From positions 539,793,383-539,857,382 of the forward strand of contig NC_064621.1 in NCBI RefSeq assembly GCF_023898315.1: DNA of 64,000 nt. The letters run 5' to 3'. Shown piece by piece: positions 53,571-63,508 of this stretch (positions are counted from its first letter, which is position 1; each line of letters begins with the position of its first letter). The notes beneath the pieces were generated by a model. That model saw only the letters and a program-made list of their open reading frames with translations, did no database searches and had not been told where the DNA came from. Made by a program: the position numbers and the translations under genes. This stretch comes from Schistocerca nitens. Lineage: Eukaryota; Arthropoda; Insecta; Orthoptera; Acrididae.

Positions 53571-53835
53571 ATTCTCCGGATCTGAAAACATGCGATTCCT
53601 TTTGTGGGGCTATATTAAAGACAAAGTGTACAGCTATAACCCCAAAACCATTGCTGAACTGAAAACAGCCACCCTGGCAGTCATCGACAGCATCGATGTT
53701 CCGACACCTCAGCGGGTCATGCAGAATTTCGCTATTCGTGTGCGCCACATCATCGCCAATAATGGCAGGCATATCGAACATGTCAACCTAAATCCGAATA
53801 TCTGTAGTGTGCACGCCGTAGTTTGCAATTAATTT
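53571..53835 (+). pseudogene. Transposase C-terminus, sense, embedded in the antisense mariner
   Basis: CCGACGTATTCTCCGGATCT encodes PTYSPDL, then after a one-base slip MRFLLWGYIKDKVYSYNPKT, VIDSIDVPTPQRVMQNFAIR and HIIANNGRHIEHVNL. These align with the SPDFSCLDYFLWGHLKSLVY...GRNFEHLL end of the 38140 transposase type. Only the last 85 codons survive. Confidence 0.75.
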
Positions 53836-54433
53836 ACGTCAGAACCAACGTCTTTCTGCGTTAACAACCTCCCTATCAAACACGTACTGCTTTCACACAG
53901 TGCATACTTCATTGGGCCAAACAGATGGAAGTCGGAAGGTGCGAGACCCGGTCGGGAGGGTGGATGAGAGGAAAAATAGTCGAGTGAAGTTTTATGAGCA
54001 CCTCTCGGGAGCGGAAACTTGTGTGAGACCATGCGTTGTCATGGAGAAGGAGAAGTTCGTTTGCATTTTTGTGGCGACGAAGCGCTGGAGTTGTGTCTTC
54101 AATTTCCTGAGCATAGCATAACACACTTCGGAGTTGATCGTTGCATCATGAGGGAGGCCACCAAACAGGGTAACAGCTTCGGAGTCCCAGAAGATCGTCG
54201 CGAACACTTTACCGGCTGGGCGTGCGTCATTGAACTTTTCCTTTGGAGGTGAGTAGGTGTGGCGTCACTGCATGGATTATCGTTTTGTTTCCGGTTTGGA
54301 GTGAAGGACCTATGTTTCATCACCTGTGACAATGTTTGACAGAAAATTGTCCCGAGAAGCGTCGTACGCGCAAGAAGGTCCGTCGTCACCCTTTGTGGTG
54401 TTCTGTCAGGCGGCGAAGAACCAAGCGGAAAAA

Positions 54434-54608
54434 AAATGGTTCAAATGGCTCTGAGCACTATGTGACTTAACTTCTAAGGTCATCAGTCCCCTAGAACTTA
54501 GAACTACTTAAACCTAACTAACCTAAGGACATCACACACATCCATGCCCGAGGAAGGATTCGAACCTGCGACCGTAGCGGTCGCGCGGTTCCAGACTGTA
54601 GCGCCTAG
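54434..54608 (-). mobile_element. Main tRNA-derived SINE, copy 10, head-truncated
   Basis: Antisense; lacks the first 30 or so bases of the head (stops at AGCGCCTAGAACC). Target duplication AGAACCAAGCGGAAAAA at 54417-54433 and 54607-54623; up to two bases of this may be coincidence with the SINE. Confidence 0.94.
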
Positions 54609-55214
54609 AACCAAGCGGAAAAACGCCTTTGAGTACCCAAAATGCTGGACGAGAGTGTCAACACAACCAACAGAGACGTTCAGCAGAGCGGCGAGCTGTT
54701 TGACTGTGATCCGTCGATCACCTCGAATGAGGGTGTCCGCACGTTCCAACACTGCAGGAGTCACGGCTGTGTGTGTTTGGCCGGCGCCCGGGAGATCGGA
54801 CAGGTTTGCGCGACCTTGTTGCGATGATGACACATGCCTCGCCTTACGATTCACCGTACTTTTGTTCACTGACAGATTTCCGTAGACATTATTCAAGCGC
54901 GTATGAATACCTGCGGTGCTCTGGTTTTCAGTCGAAAGAAACCCAATGACCGCTCTCTGCGTGGATCGCAGCTCCGCTACAGACGCCATTTTGAAGGGTA
55001 CGTATAGCTCCGCCACCTGTCAGAACTTCATGAAACTATAGTGGCTGGAGCGGGAGTATTCCACAACAAATTCCACATTTTTCTCAACCAAAATTAGCCT
55101 TGACAAAAATTTGTTGCATTACTTATTGGACGCCCCTCGTACTTGTGTATACGAGTTCATGGTTGTGATGTCTCCTGAATTTATCATTTTCTTTGATCGT
55201 GCCTAGGGCTATCC

Positions 55215-56262
55215 TCAAGATAAGCAAAATATACAAACTGAGTAGTCCATGGGCTACATGGGCAACATCATGGACAATGTGAGCTCAGGAGCGCCGTGGT
55301 CTCGTGGTAGCGTGAGCAGCTGCAGAACGAAAGGTCCTTGGTTCAAGTCTTCCCTCCAGTGAGAATTTTACTTTCTTTATTTTTACATCGTTAGTATCTG
55401 TCCGTTCGTTCATTGACGTCTCTGTTCACTGTAATAAGTTTAGTGTCTGTGTTTTGCGACCGCATCACAAAACCGTGCGATTAGTAGACGAAAGGACGTG
55501 CTTCTCCAATGGGAACCGAAAACATTTGATCGCAAGGTCATAGGTCAACCGATTCCTCCACAGGAAAACACATCTGATATATTCTATACGACACTGGTAA
55601 CGGCATGTGCGTCACATGACAGGAATATGTTGTCGACCCACCTAACTTGTACACTTGGCGCCGGCCGAAGTGGCCGTGCGGTTAAAGGCGCTGCAGTGTG
55701 GAACCGCAAGACCGCTACGGTCGCAGGTTCGAATCCTGCCTCGGGCATGGATGTTTGTGATGTCCTTAGGTTAGTTAGGTTTAACTAGTTCTAAGTTCTA
55801 GGGGACTAATGACCTCAGCAGTTGAGTCCCATAGTGCTCAGAGCCATTTGAACCATTTGTACACTTGGCGAATGGGTAAAAAGATTCTTCTACCTTGCCC
55901 GATTTAGGTTTTCTTGTGAATGTGTTAATCACTCCCAAAAAGTGATGAGAACGCAATAGTTTGTCACATAAACTGAAAATAAAAAAATTAAACTTTTCAC
56001 TCGATGGAGGATTTGAAACAAGGACCTCTCGTTCCGCAGCTGCTCACGTTACCACGAGACCACGGCGCTCCTGTGTTCTTAGAGTCCTTGATGTCGCCTA
56101 TCTTCCCATGAACTACTCAGTTTGTATATTTTGCTTATTTTTTCACAGTTCCACACAACTTCTTCCTGTTTTCTCAATTGATCTGTGTTCAGTTTTTCAA
56201 GGCCTATCCACTGTACCAACTTATAACTAAATCTGAGGGGGGGTGCGATGGGGAGGTTCCCT
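55215..56262 (-). mobile_element. Foldback element with tRNA-like inverted arms
   Basis: 55215-55372 and 55977-56140 are inverted copies: AAGCAAAATATACAAACTGA, then GAGCGCCGTGGTCTCGTGGTA, CAGCTGC.GAACGA and AGGTCCTT in both. Each arm carries a tRNA-like head (GTGGTCTCGTGGTAGCGTGA) and a B-box-like GGTTCAAGTCTTCCC. The right side runs on to TGCGATGGGGAGGTTCCCTTGT, probably the outer end; the left side is cut at about 55215. It carries a SINE at 55661. Confidence 0.75.
55661..55856 (+). mobile_element. Main tRNA-derived SINE, copy 11
   Basis: Full-length. Perfect 14-bp target duplication TTGTACACTTGGCG at 55647-55660 and 55857-55870. Confidence 0.97.
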
Positions 56263-56775
56263 TGTTAGAAGATGCGACAAACCCACTAAAGAGACAGCTT
56301 ACATTAAACTTGTCCGTCCTGTGCTGGAATATTGCTGCGCGGTCTGGGATCCTTACCAAGTAGGATTGACGGAGGACATAGAAAAAGTGCAAAGAAGGGC
56401 AGCTCGTTTCGTGTTATCGCGCAATAGGGGTGAGAGTGTCACTGATATGATACGCGAGTTGGGGTGGCAGTCACTGAAACAGACGGTTTTCTCTGCGGCG
56501 AGATCTATTTACGAAATTTCAATCACCAACTTTCTCTTCCGAATGCGAAAATATTTTGTTGACACCCACCTACTTAGGGAGAAATGATCATCATAATAAA
56601 ATAAGAGAAATCAGAGCTCGAACGGAAAGATTTAGGTGTTCCTTTTTCCCACGCGCCATTCGAGAGTGGAATAGTAGAGAGGTAGTATGAAAATGGTTCG
56701 ATGAACCCTCTGCCAGGCACTTAAGTGTGAACTGCAGAGTGACCATGTAGATGTAGATGTAGATGTAGAAACCGT
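56262..56775 (+). mobile_element. LINE family B, 5'-truncated
   Basis: Encodes KPTKETAYIKLVRPVLEYCC, WDPYQVGLTEDIEKVQRRAA and SITNFLFRMRKYFVDTHLLR (56243-56587), then a 3' UTR (CCTCTGCCAGGCACTTAAGT) and a (GTAGAT)n tail at 56746-56770. It starts exactly at the end of the foldback element, so one probably inserted next to or into the other. Same family as the host part of 7190-8842. Confidence 0.85.
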
Positions 56776-56789
56776 GTAACCCACTCCTC

Positions 56790-56980
56790 AAAAATGGCTC
56801 TGAGCACTATGGGACTCAACTGCTGTGGTTATCAGTCCCCTAGAACTTAGAACTACTTAAACCTAACTAACCTAAGGACATCACACACATCCATGCCCGA
56901 GGCAGGATTCGAACCTGCGACCGTAGCAGTCGCACGGTTCCGGACTGCGCGCCTAGAACCGCGAGACCACCGCGGCCGGC
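56790..56980 (-). mobile_element. Main tRNA-derived SINE, copy 12
   Basis: Antisense. Perfect 12-bp target duplication AACCCACTCCTC at 56778-56789 and 56981-56992. Confidence 0.96.
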
Positions 56981-56999
56981 AACCCACTCCTCCCCACCC

Positions 57000-57640
57000 C
57001 CTCCACTCCCTCACACACACGCAGTCTCACACGTGAGAAAACGGGCATTTTATGAGCCACGGCCGTGGCGAGTCTCGATCCCGCGCCCTCCGCTATGCGA
57101 GTCAACAGCGATGCCGGCGTGCTACACCCGCACGCTGAAACACGTGTGGCTGAAGCGAGTTATCGAACAGAAGGCACACTACCCGGATCACAAACGCTGA
57201 GCTGCGTGTGCTCGCGTCGGACGCCTGATTACACGATTGTCGGCTGGTAGTGGGGATAAGCAGAAGGTGAGGCGCGTCGCGAGGTAAGCACGCTGCGCGG
57301 AGCCGCGGCTCTCGCCCGAACCGTGCGTGTTTGCACGGAGAAGGCACGCCGAGCTGGAAATGGCGAAATGGGGAATGGCGTACTAGGAGTGTGGAACGAC
57401 GTTTGCGGGGAGGAGAGGGGGAAGAGGTGGGGGGCGGCAGCGGGCCAATGCGCCCAGCCAGCTAGGTTCAAAGACACTGGGACCACACCTCCCTGGCCCA
57501 AGGACGGGATAACCGACGGCGTGTCCAGCGGTTCGGAGGGGACGTCCCCGGACAAGAAAGTGACGGCCCCACTCGTACTAAGCTCTCCACAGTCTAAAGG
57601 TGTACTTACAGTTGTTCAGCCGAGTTTGTATTTTTTAACC
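57000..57640. other. GC/CpG-rich island, no gene called
   Basis: CpG-dense (gcgcgtcgcgaggtaagcacgctgcgcggagccgcgg around 57270). The open frames 57229-57555 (minus) and 57323-57649 (plus) show no known domain. A GAGGTAAG at about 57279 could be a splice donor but is unsupported. Confidence 0.35.
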
Positions 57641-57659
57641 ATGAAATAAATAAAACGAA

Positions 57660-58290
57660 TGCTGCCATATTGTTTCCATACACTCGTGAAATATCTCGAT
57701 CTCACTGAAAATAAAAGAGTCGACAGTACAACGACGGCTGTCAAACGTCGTCTGGAAATGTTCAGTGTCTACCCAGCTACCTGCCTCGTCTTTCTCTGTA
57801 CCTATTACCCGATATAATTGCTTAATTTTTATGACCACGTCCTGGACGGCGTCTGCCTCGGACTGCATTAGTTTTCCATCAGTGTTTTGTAAACAGATTC
57901 TCGTTCGTGATGCTCCTAGCTTTCTTACATTTCTTAAACAAGTTCCCAGTTTACGAAGTTTCAAGGAATTCGTCAGTGCTGTTGCTTGTCTAGCGATCTG
58001 AAAACTTTCCCGTATAGCATACCGCGCAGGGAGATGACAGAGACACGGATAAAATCCGGCCAGGCTGAATGTGGTTTTCAGGCGGTTTTCCAGGGTCGTT
58101 CGAACAAATGCTGGGCTGGTCATCAATCTTGGCCTCGTAAAACACAAGTCACAAACACTTAAAATACGAGAAGACACAGGACGAAGTTTCACACAATGTA
58201 CAGACAGACATCGAACACGACTTCCTTCTCTTAGGTCAATTGACAACCGCGGCAATGACGGGAAAGTGCAGTCAGTACAAGAGTTAAAAT
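57660..58290 (-). pseudogene. Possible LINE linker region, antisense
   Basis: Open on the minus strand from the SINE junction to about 57638. NSLKLRKLGTCLRNVRKLGA, then CLQNTDGKLMQSEADAVQDV and VIKIKQLYRVI, has the pattern of the LINE stretch between endonuclease and RT (lysine-rich helix, then 'dG.ll...e....f..ly'). No catalytic motif is present, so this is weak. It could equally be a host-gene fragment. Confidence 0.35.
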
Positions 58291-58307
58291 TTCTGTCATG
58301 AAAACAG

Positions 58308-58620
58308 TGCCGCAGTGGATACACCGGTTCCCGTGAGATCACCGAAGTTAAGCGCTGTTGGGCGTGACCGGCACTTGGATGGGTGACCATCCATCCGCCA
58401 TGCGCTGTTGCCATTTTTCGGGGTGCACTCAGCCTCATGATGCCAATTGAGGAGCTACTCGATTGAATAGTAGCGGCTTCGGTCAAGAATACCATCATAA
58501 CGACCGGGAGAGCGGTGTGCTGACCCCACGCCCCTCCTATCCGCATCCTCCACTGAGGATGACACGGCGGTCGGATGGTCCCGGTAGGCCACTCGTCTCC
58601 TGGAGACGGAGTGCTTATAA
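58308..58620 (+). mobile_element. 5S rRNA-derived SINE (SINE3-type)
   Basis: ATACACCGGTTCCCGTGAGA, TCACCGAAGTTAAGCGCTG, GGCACTTGGATGGGTGACC: the A-box/IE/C-box region of 5S rRNA (about 58318-58390), followed by a 230-bp non-rRNA body ending GAGACGGAGTGCTTATAA. Perfect 13-bp target duplication GTCATGAAAACAG at 58295-58307 and 58621-58633. It is not a functional 5S gene because the 5' and 3' ends of 5S are absent and the 3' part is unrelated. Confidence 0.92.
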
Positions 58621-58773
58621 GTCATGAAAACAGAGGACCTCATTTGACGGGATGAATACTAGGAAAGAGAAATATCTCTTGTTTTACGATTTAACATGTT
58701 GGTATACGAAAACATTATCTCAAAACGAAGAACACCACTAACAAGCAAAATACAAGCAACAACAAAACTGTTT

Positions 58774-58961
58774 TGAGCTCCTGACGTGAGAAGGTGAAGA
58801 CACAATCAACCGAGAGCTACACTAGCTGATCAAAAGTATCCGGACAGTCCTATATAATTAACTGTTGGCAGCTCTGTTAATTATATACAAGTGTCCGAAT
58901 ACTTTTCATCACCTAGTGTAGCTCTCGGTTGACCTTTTCACCTTCTCACGTCAGGAGCTCA
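58774..58961. repeat. 188-bp hairpin with Tc1-type sequence at its centre
   Basis: Left arm 58774-58862 (TGAGCTCCTGACGTGAGAAG, TCAACCGAGAGCTACACTAG, TGATCAAAAGTATCCGGACA, TATAATTAAC) pairs with right arm 58876-58961 in reverse. The loop is only about 13 bases. The inner 45 bases of each arm carry a Tc1-type terminal motif; the outer 40 do not. Confidence 0.88.
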
Positions 58962-59790
58962 GATGGAGAATGCAAAAGAATGTGCTCCCGCAAGGCTGTG
59001 TCTTAGCACCAATGCTGTTTAATATATACACCAATGACCAGCCAATTCCTCTCCACACAAGGAGCTTCCTATATGCAGACGACCTGGCACTGGCAATTCA
59101 GGGTAAGAATTTTGAGACAGTAGAAGAAAATCTCACTGCTGCTCTGAAGATTCTCTCAGAATATCATGAGGAAAATCATCTTAAGCCAAATCCATAAAAA
59201 CTAAAACATGAGCTTTTCATCTGAAGAACAGAGAAGCTTCTCGACAGCTGCATGTGAACTGGAATGGAAAGGAGTTGGAACACTGCAGTGCTCCAGTTTT
59301 ATCTTGGTGCTACCCTGGACCTTCAAAACACACTGCACCAACCTTAAAGCTAAGGTTTCATCGCGAAATTGCCTACTGCGCAAGGTGACTCGTTCTGGAT
59401 GGGGTGCCCACCCCCAGACAGTGAGAACAAGTGCCCTGGCACTCTGCTACTCCACTGTCGAATATGCCGCTCCAGTATGGTACAGTTCTGCACTTGCAAA
59501 AAAAGTGGACACCTCCCTGAATGAAACCAGCAGGCTGAACACTGGCTGTCTGAAGCCAACGCCAATACAGAAGCTGTATACACTTGCAGGTATAGCCCCA
59601 CTCGATACTAGACGCGAGGTAGCTGCTAGCAACGAGAGGTAAAAGGTCTGCAATAAACCGGCCCACCCCTTGCACGAACATCAGCCACCACCACCTCGAC
59701 TGAAGTCCAGGAAGAACATTCTACAGTCTTCTGTTCCAATTGACAGAGATCAAAGTATAGCCAGGATCGCACTGTAAATATTTATGTAAA
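58962..59790 (+). pseudogene. LINE reverse transcriptase fragment
   Basis: NVLPQGCVLAPMLFNIYTND (normally PQGSVLAP...), then RSFLYADDLALAIQGKNFET (YADD catalytic box) and VEENLTAALKILSEYHEENH. In other frames GATLDLQNTLHQP, CYSTVEYAAPVWYSSALAKK, TGCLKPTPIQKLYTLAGIAP (thumb/C-terminal region). It starts right after the hairpin. A third LINE type, distinct from families A and B; Jockey/RTE-like, clade not assigned. Confidence 0.75.
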
Positions 59791-60906
59791 TATTGATTTC
59801 TAACTCTTTTTTCCCTATGTGTTCATTTTATTACGTCTATATGTCTTTGAATTACTCATGTATACAAATATGTATATTTTTAAATCAGCACAGTCTGCGT
59901 CCTGGTACTTTTGACACGAATAGATAATAACTCCTATATAATGCATGATTGACCAGTAGACGTCACGAGAGGGGGAGCCGCAGTATAAGAGAAGTCAGGC
60001 AGTATTGTGTCGTCAGCAGAGAAGCAGTAACAAGCGAATGGACGGCTCAGGACGGCCCACTGACTTCGAACGTGGACTAGGCATTGGATGTCACCTGAGT
60101 AGCAAAGAAATAAGGGACATTTTAACCCTTATAAAGCTGACCGCGTCGACTGTTGGAGGTGTGATTGTGAGGGACAACCACAGATAAACCAAGACCACGC
60201 AGAGCTCATGTACTGACAGAGGAACCGACGAGCATTGCGGGAAGTTGGTTCTAAAAAATTGCACGAAATCACCGGAAGGGATCAGTCGTAAGTTCCAAAG
60301 TGCCACCAGCAGTCCAGCTAGTGTCGTGATTTTGTGTAGGGATTTGAAAGTTGTGGGATACGACGGTCGAGCAGTTCCTCATAAGCCCGACATTCCTTGT
60401 AGTCAGTGCTAAGCGACGCTTGAAAGGGTGTAAAGAGCGGGTGGATGACCGCAAACGAATCAGTTGGAGTGATAAATCACGCTGCACTCTGTGGTAATTC
60501 GAGGGAGTTTGGCGAATGTCTCGAGAACGTTACCTGCCATCAGCTGCAGTGCTAAAGTACAAAAGAGGTGGTGTTATGGTGTAGGGGAGCTTTTCGTGGT
60601 TAGGGTGGGACCCCTTATTGCGCTTGAGAAATCGCTAAATTCGGAAGCATATTAACACATTTTAGAGCGTTGTGTACTGCGTACAGTAGATGAACAGCTC
60701 GGAGAAGTTGACTATAGAAGCACGAAAATCACCCTGCTATAAAGCAGCAATGGCGAAGAAATGTTTTGTGGACGATGACATTCCTGGAATGGACTGATCT
60801 GCTCAGAATCCAGACCTGAACCCAACGGAAGACCATTGAGATGACTTAGAAGGTCGCACTTGCTTCAGTGATCAGCGTCCAAATTCACTAATGTTTTGTT
60901 CTGCCT

Positions 60907-61646
60907 CATCATCATCATCAGTTTAGTGCTATATTAGCAGGTCCTTTGCCTCTCCATTTTCTGCGATCCATTGCTTCCTTCTTAAGACTGCTGTATGTTG
61001 TACCGTCCATCACGTCATCCACTATCTGAAATCTTTTCCTTTCTCGCTTCCTTTTCCCTTCTACATGACCTTCTAAAACTGTTTTCATCAGTCCGTCATT
61101 CTTCCTTAATATACGCCCAATCGAATTTCTTTTTCTTCTTTTTATTACATCTGGTAACTCTCTTTTCTCTCCCACTCTTCTCAGTACCTCTTCATTTTTT
61201 ACTCTGCCCATCCAACTTATTCTTTCCATCCTCCGCCATGTCCACTTCTCAAAAGCCTCCATTCTTTCTCTGTCTTTCTTCCTCAAAGTCCATGTTTCAA
61301 CGCCATACGGAAGAAGACTCCATACAAGACATTTTATTAGTCTCTTCCTGAGTTCTCTGTCCAGACCGCTGCAGAAAATTCTCCTTTGCTTATAAAATGA
61401 CTCTTTTGCCATTGCTATCCTTGTTTTAATTTCTGTGGTGCACTTCCAGTCGGTGTCTATCCTGCTTCCAAGATAGTTAAAATATTGCACCTGTTCTAGT
61501 ATTTCTCCATTCATCATAATTTTTATTTCTTTATTTCCTCCTAGTGCCAATTCTTTTGTTTTCTTTGAGTTAATTTTCATTCCATATTTTTTTCCGTTAT
61601 CTTCAGTGGTGTCCACCAAATCCTGTAATTCTTTTTCCCCTGTGGT
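60907..61646 (-). mobile_element. LINE 3' end, antisense, 5'-truncated
   Basis: Minus strand, open from 61661 to 60918: KKYGMKINSKKTKELALGGN, VQYFNYLGSRIDTDWKCTTE, RKRLIKCLVWSLLPYGVETW, MEAFEKWTWRRMERISWMGR and MDRRKWRGKGPANIALN, the post-palm and C-terminal part of an APE-type LINE. 3' tail (TGA)n. Perfect 9-bp target duplication GTTCTGCCT at 60898-60906 and 61647-61655. Unbroken over 240 codons, so a rather young insertion. The first residues of the frame (MSRQN) come from the LTR. Confidence 0.9.
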
Positions 61647-61942
61647 GTTCTGCCTACTCATCTAATATAGGGTGCCTGGGGAAGCTAGACAATAATTCAA
61701 GCAAATCGTATTACTGGAGTTTATTACAAAGAGAAATGAATACAATAGTTAACTTTGTGAGATACAGACGTTTTGCAAGCAAGGGGCGACAGACAAAAAC
61801 AAGCAAGCTCTTCAGTATATAGAATTCGTATTACAGTTGAACCAATACAGTTTGTAAGTTGCTTGTGTTGCGTTCGTAGGTCGGCTCGACATCAACTCGG
61901 GCCGCGCCTAGGCAGTGCGGCGCTTATGTTCTCTTCGTGTAC

Positions 61943-63082
61943 ATCTACATCTACATTATACTCGGCAAGCCAGCTGATGGTGTGTGGCGGAGGGTACTTT
62001 CGGTACCACTATCTGATCCCTCGAACCCTGTTCCACTCGCGAACAGTACGTGGGAAGAATGATTGTCGGTAAGCCTCTGTATTGGCTCTAATTTGTCGAA
62101 TTTTCTCCTCGTGGTCAATATGTGAGATACGTGTGTGTGTGTGTTGGGGGGGGGGGGGAATAATATATTGTCCGACTCGTCCAGAAAAGTGCTGTTCCGA
62201 AATTTCAGTAGTAAATATCTCCGTGATGTACAACGCCTCTCTTGTAACGTCTGCCAGTGGAGTTTGTTTAACATCTCTGTAACGCTCTCTCGCCAGCTAA
62301 ACCATCCCTAACGAAACACTCCGCTCTTCGTTAAATCTTCTCTATCTCCTGCATCAGTCCTACCTGATAGGGATCCAAGATAGATGAACAATACTCAAGA
62401 ATCGGGCGAACAAGCGCCTTAAAAGCCACTTCTCTCGTGGATGAGTTACATTTCCTTAAGATTCTTCCGATGAATTTGAGTCTGGTGTCTGCTTTTCCCA
62501 CTATCTTTTTTATGTGTTCATTCCACTTAAGGTCGCTCTCGATAGTTACCCGTAGGTATTTTACGGCAGACGCTGTCTCCAGCTGTAGTCATTAATAGTG
62601 TAGCTGTACAGTAGTGGATTTCTTTTCCTATGTATGCGCAATATGTTACATTTATTTACGCTCAGGGTCAACTGCCAGAGCCTGCACTATTCATCAATTC
62701 TCTGCAGGTCGTTCTGCAGATTCTTACCATCTTCTGGCGTTGCTACTTTCGTATAGACAACTACATCACCTGCGAATAGTCTTAAACAGCATCCGACGCT
62801 TTCTATCGCATCATTTATATATACTGTAAACAGCAACGGTCCTATTATACTTCCGTGTGGTACTCCGCATATTACTTTACATCTGCCGATTTAGTTCCGA
62901 TAGGAGCGACGTGTTGAGTTCTGTCTGCAAGAAATTCTTGAATCCAGTCGCAAGTCTGCTCCGATACACCGTAAGCTCGATTTTTTTTTCATTGAATGGC
63001 AGTGCGAGGCGGTGTCAAATGCCTCACTGAAATCAAGGAACACAGCATCAACCTGAGCGCCGTTGTCCACTGCGCTGTGGGT
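61943..63082 (-). mobile_element. LINE with RT palm, antisense, decayed
   Basis: The minus-strand 5' part gives AQVDAVFLDFSEAFDTASH (RT motif with first catalytic D, about 63040), GVPHGSIIGPLLFTVYIND-like text (about 62850), and RLFAGDVVVYTKV (about 62770), where the FADD box has become FAGD. Then LWQLTLSVNKCNILRIHRKR and the family A-like C-terminus RQSFFPRTVREWNR with tail (GTAGAT)n at 61945. Many frameshifts; a G run at 62146-62157. Inserted in the LTR where the 33.9 kb copy reads uninterrupted. Confidence 0.85.
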
Positions 63083-63335
63083 CTCATGTAGAGGCCGCTC
63101 CTGTCTCGGTGTCGTCCCAGGGAGGGGTCGTCTCACAGCCCTCTCTGCTGTAACATTGCTGTCCGACGTGCGACGCTTGAAGTTACACCGGAACAACTAC
63201 CGTCTCTGTTTTCGGCTCTAGAGAAAGAATGGGCTGCCCTTTCTCCACAGATACCTCATTGAAAGTCACCCCAGCAGAGTTCATAAAGCCGAAGGATGAA
63301 CACATCCCATATTAATGTCTACTAATAGGTGTCCG

Positions 63336-63508
63336 GGTGCTTTTGATGCGACAGTATCCCTGCATGGGGACGTTTAACCCCAATACACCTGCCCACTCCA
63401 AGAAACCATCGCTTAGCACTGCTCAACATTTGGGACGAAGTCGTGGTACAGGCTCCTCTTACAACACGCCTCGCATCACCCGGCTTACTTGACATAGCCC
63501 CAGCTCCA
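63336..63508. other. No recognised feature
   Basis: Short spacer between the Tc1-like right end and a SINE; no signal seen. The final stretch 63719-64000 is likewise without recognised features. Confidence 0.4.

Larger units (their letters stand above)
53163..55140 (-). pseudogene. Mariner-like element, antisense, mosaic
   Basis: TIRs: left ACGAGGGTCGTTTAATAATT, followed by AATGCAACA (interrupted by a SINE), right TGTTGCATTACTTATTGGAC, followed by GCCCCTCGT. Minus-strand transposase pieces: MAELYVPFKMASVAELRSTQ, NVYGNLSVNKSTVNRKARHV and RRITVKQLAALLNVSVGCVD (54600-55016); GDETYVLHSKPETKRQS at about 54290 (first D); LLHDNAWSHTSFRSREVLIK at about 54030 (second D; relatives have DNARPHT); SDFHLFGPMKYAL at about 53900 (third D). 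The C-terminus then changes abruptly into opposite-strand transposase DNA. Inactive. Confidence 0.82.
60892..63195 (-). mobile_element. Solo LTR, antisense, carrying two LINE insertions
   Basis: LTR parts: 60892-60906, 61647-61942 and 63083-63195. On the minus strand it starts TGTTCCGGTGTAAC and ends GGCAGAACAAAACA. Flanks ACTAA (60887-60891) and ACTAC (63196-63200) give a 5-bp duplication with one mismatch. The pieces rejoin to match 33574-34027 (CGGCGCTTATGTTCTC...GTAGAGGCCGCTCCTGTC). Confidence 0.65.
59888..63335 (+). pseudogene. Decayed Tc1-like transposon, host of an LTR/LINE nest
   Basis: The left terminus is degraded (CTGGTACTTTTGACACG). The transposase starts MDGSGRPTDFERGLGIGCHL (60038) and continues in broken frames through SWSDKSRCTLW (60480) and a PDLNPTEDH-like block (60820) to 60891. 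The C-terminus resumes at 63201 with SLFSALEKEWAALSPQIPH, and the right terminus GGTGTCCGGGTGCTTTTGAT is at 63311. The gap is filled by a solo LTR with 5-bp duplication ACTAA/ACTAC. Same family as 19820-21420. Confidence 0.8.

Noticed and set aside
58308..58400. Functional 5S rRNA gene
   Set aside because: Only the internal promoter part resembles 5S; the 3' half is unrelated and the unit has target duplications like a SINE.
57635..58546. 303-codon minus-strand frame as one host gene
   Set aside because: Its N-terminal quarter runs through the 5S-derived SINE; only the remainder could be meaningful, and it looks LINE-like at best.
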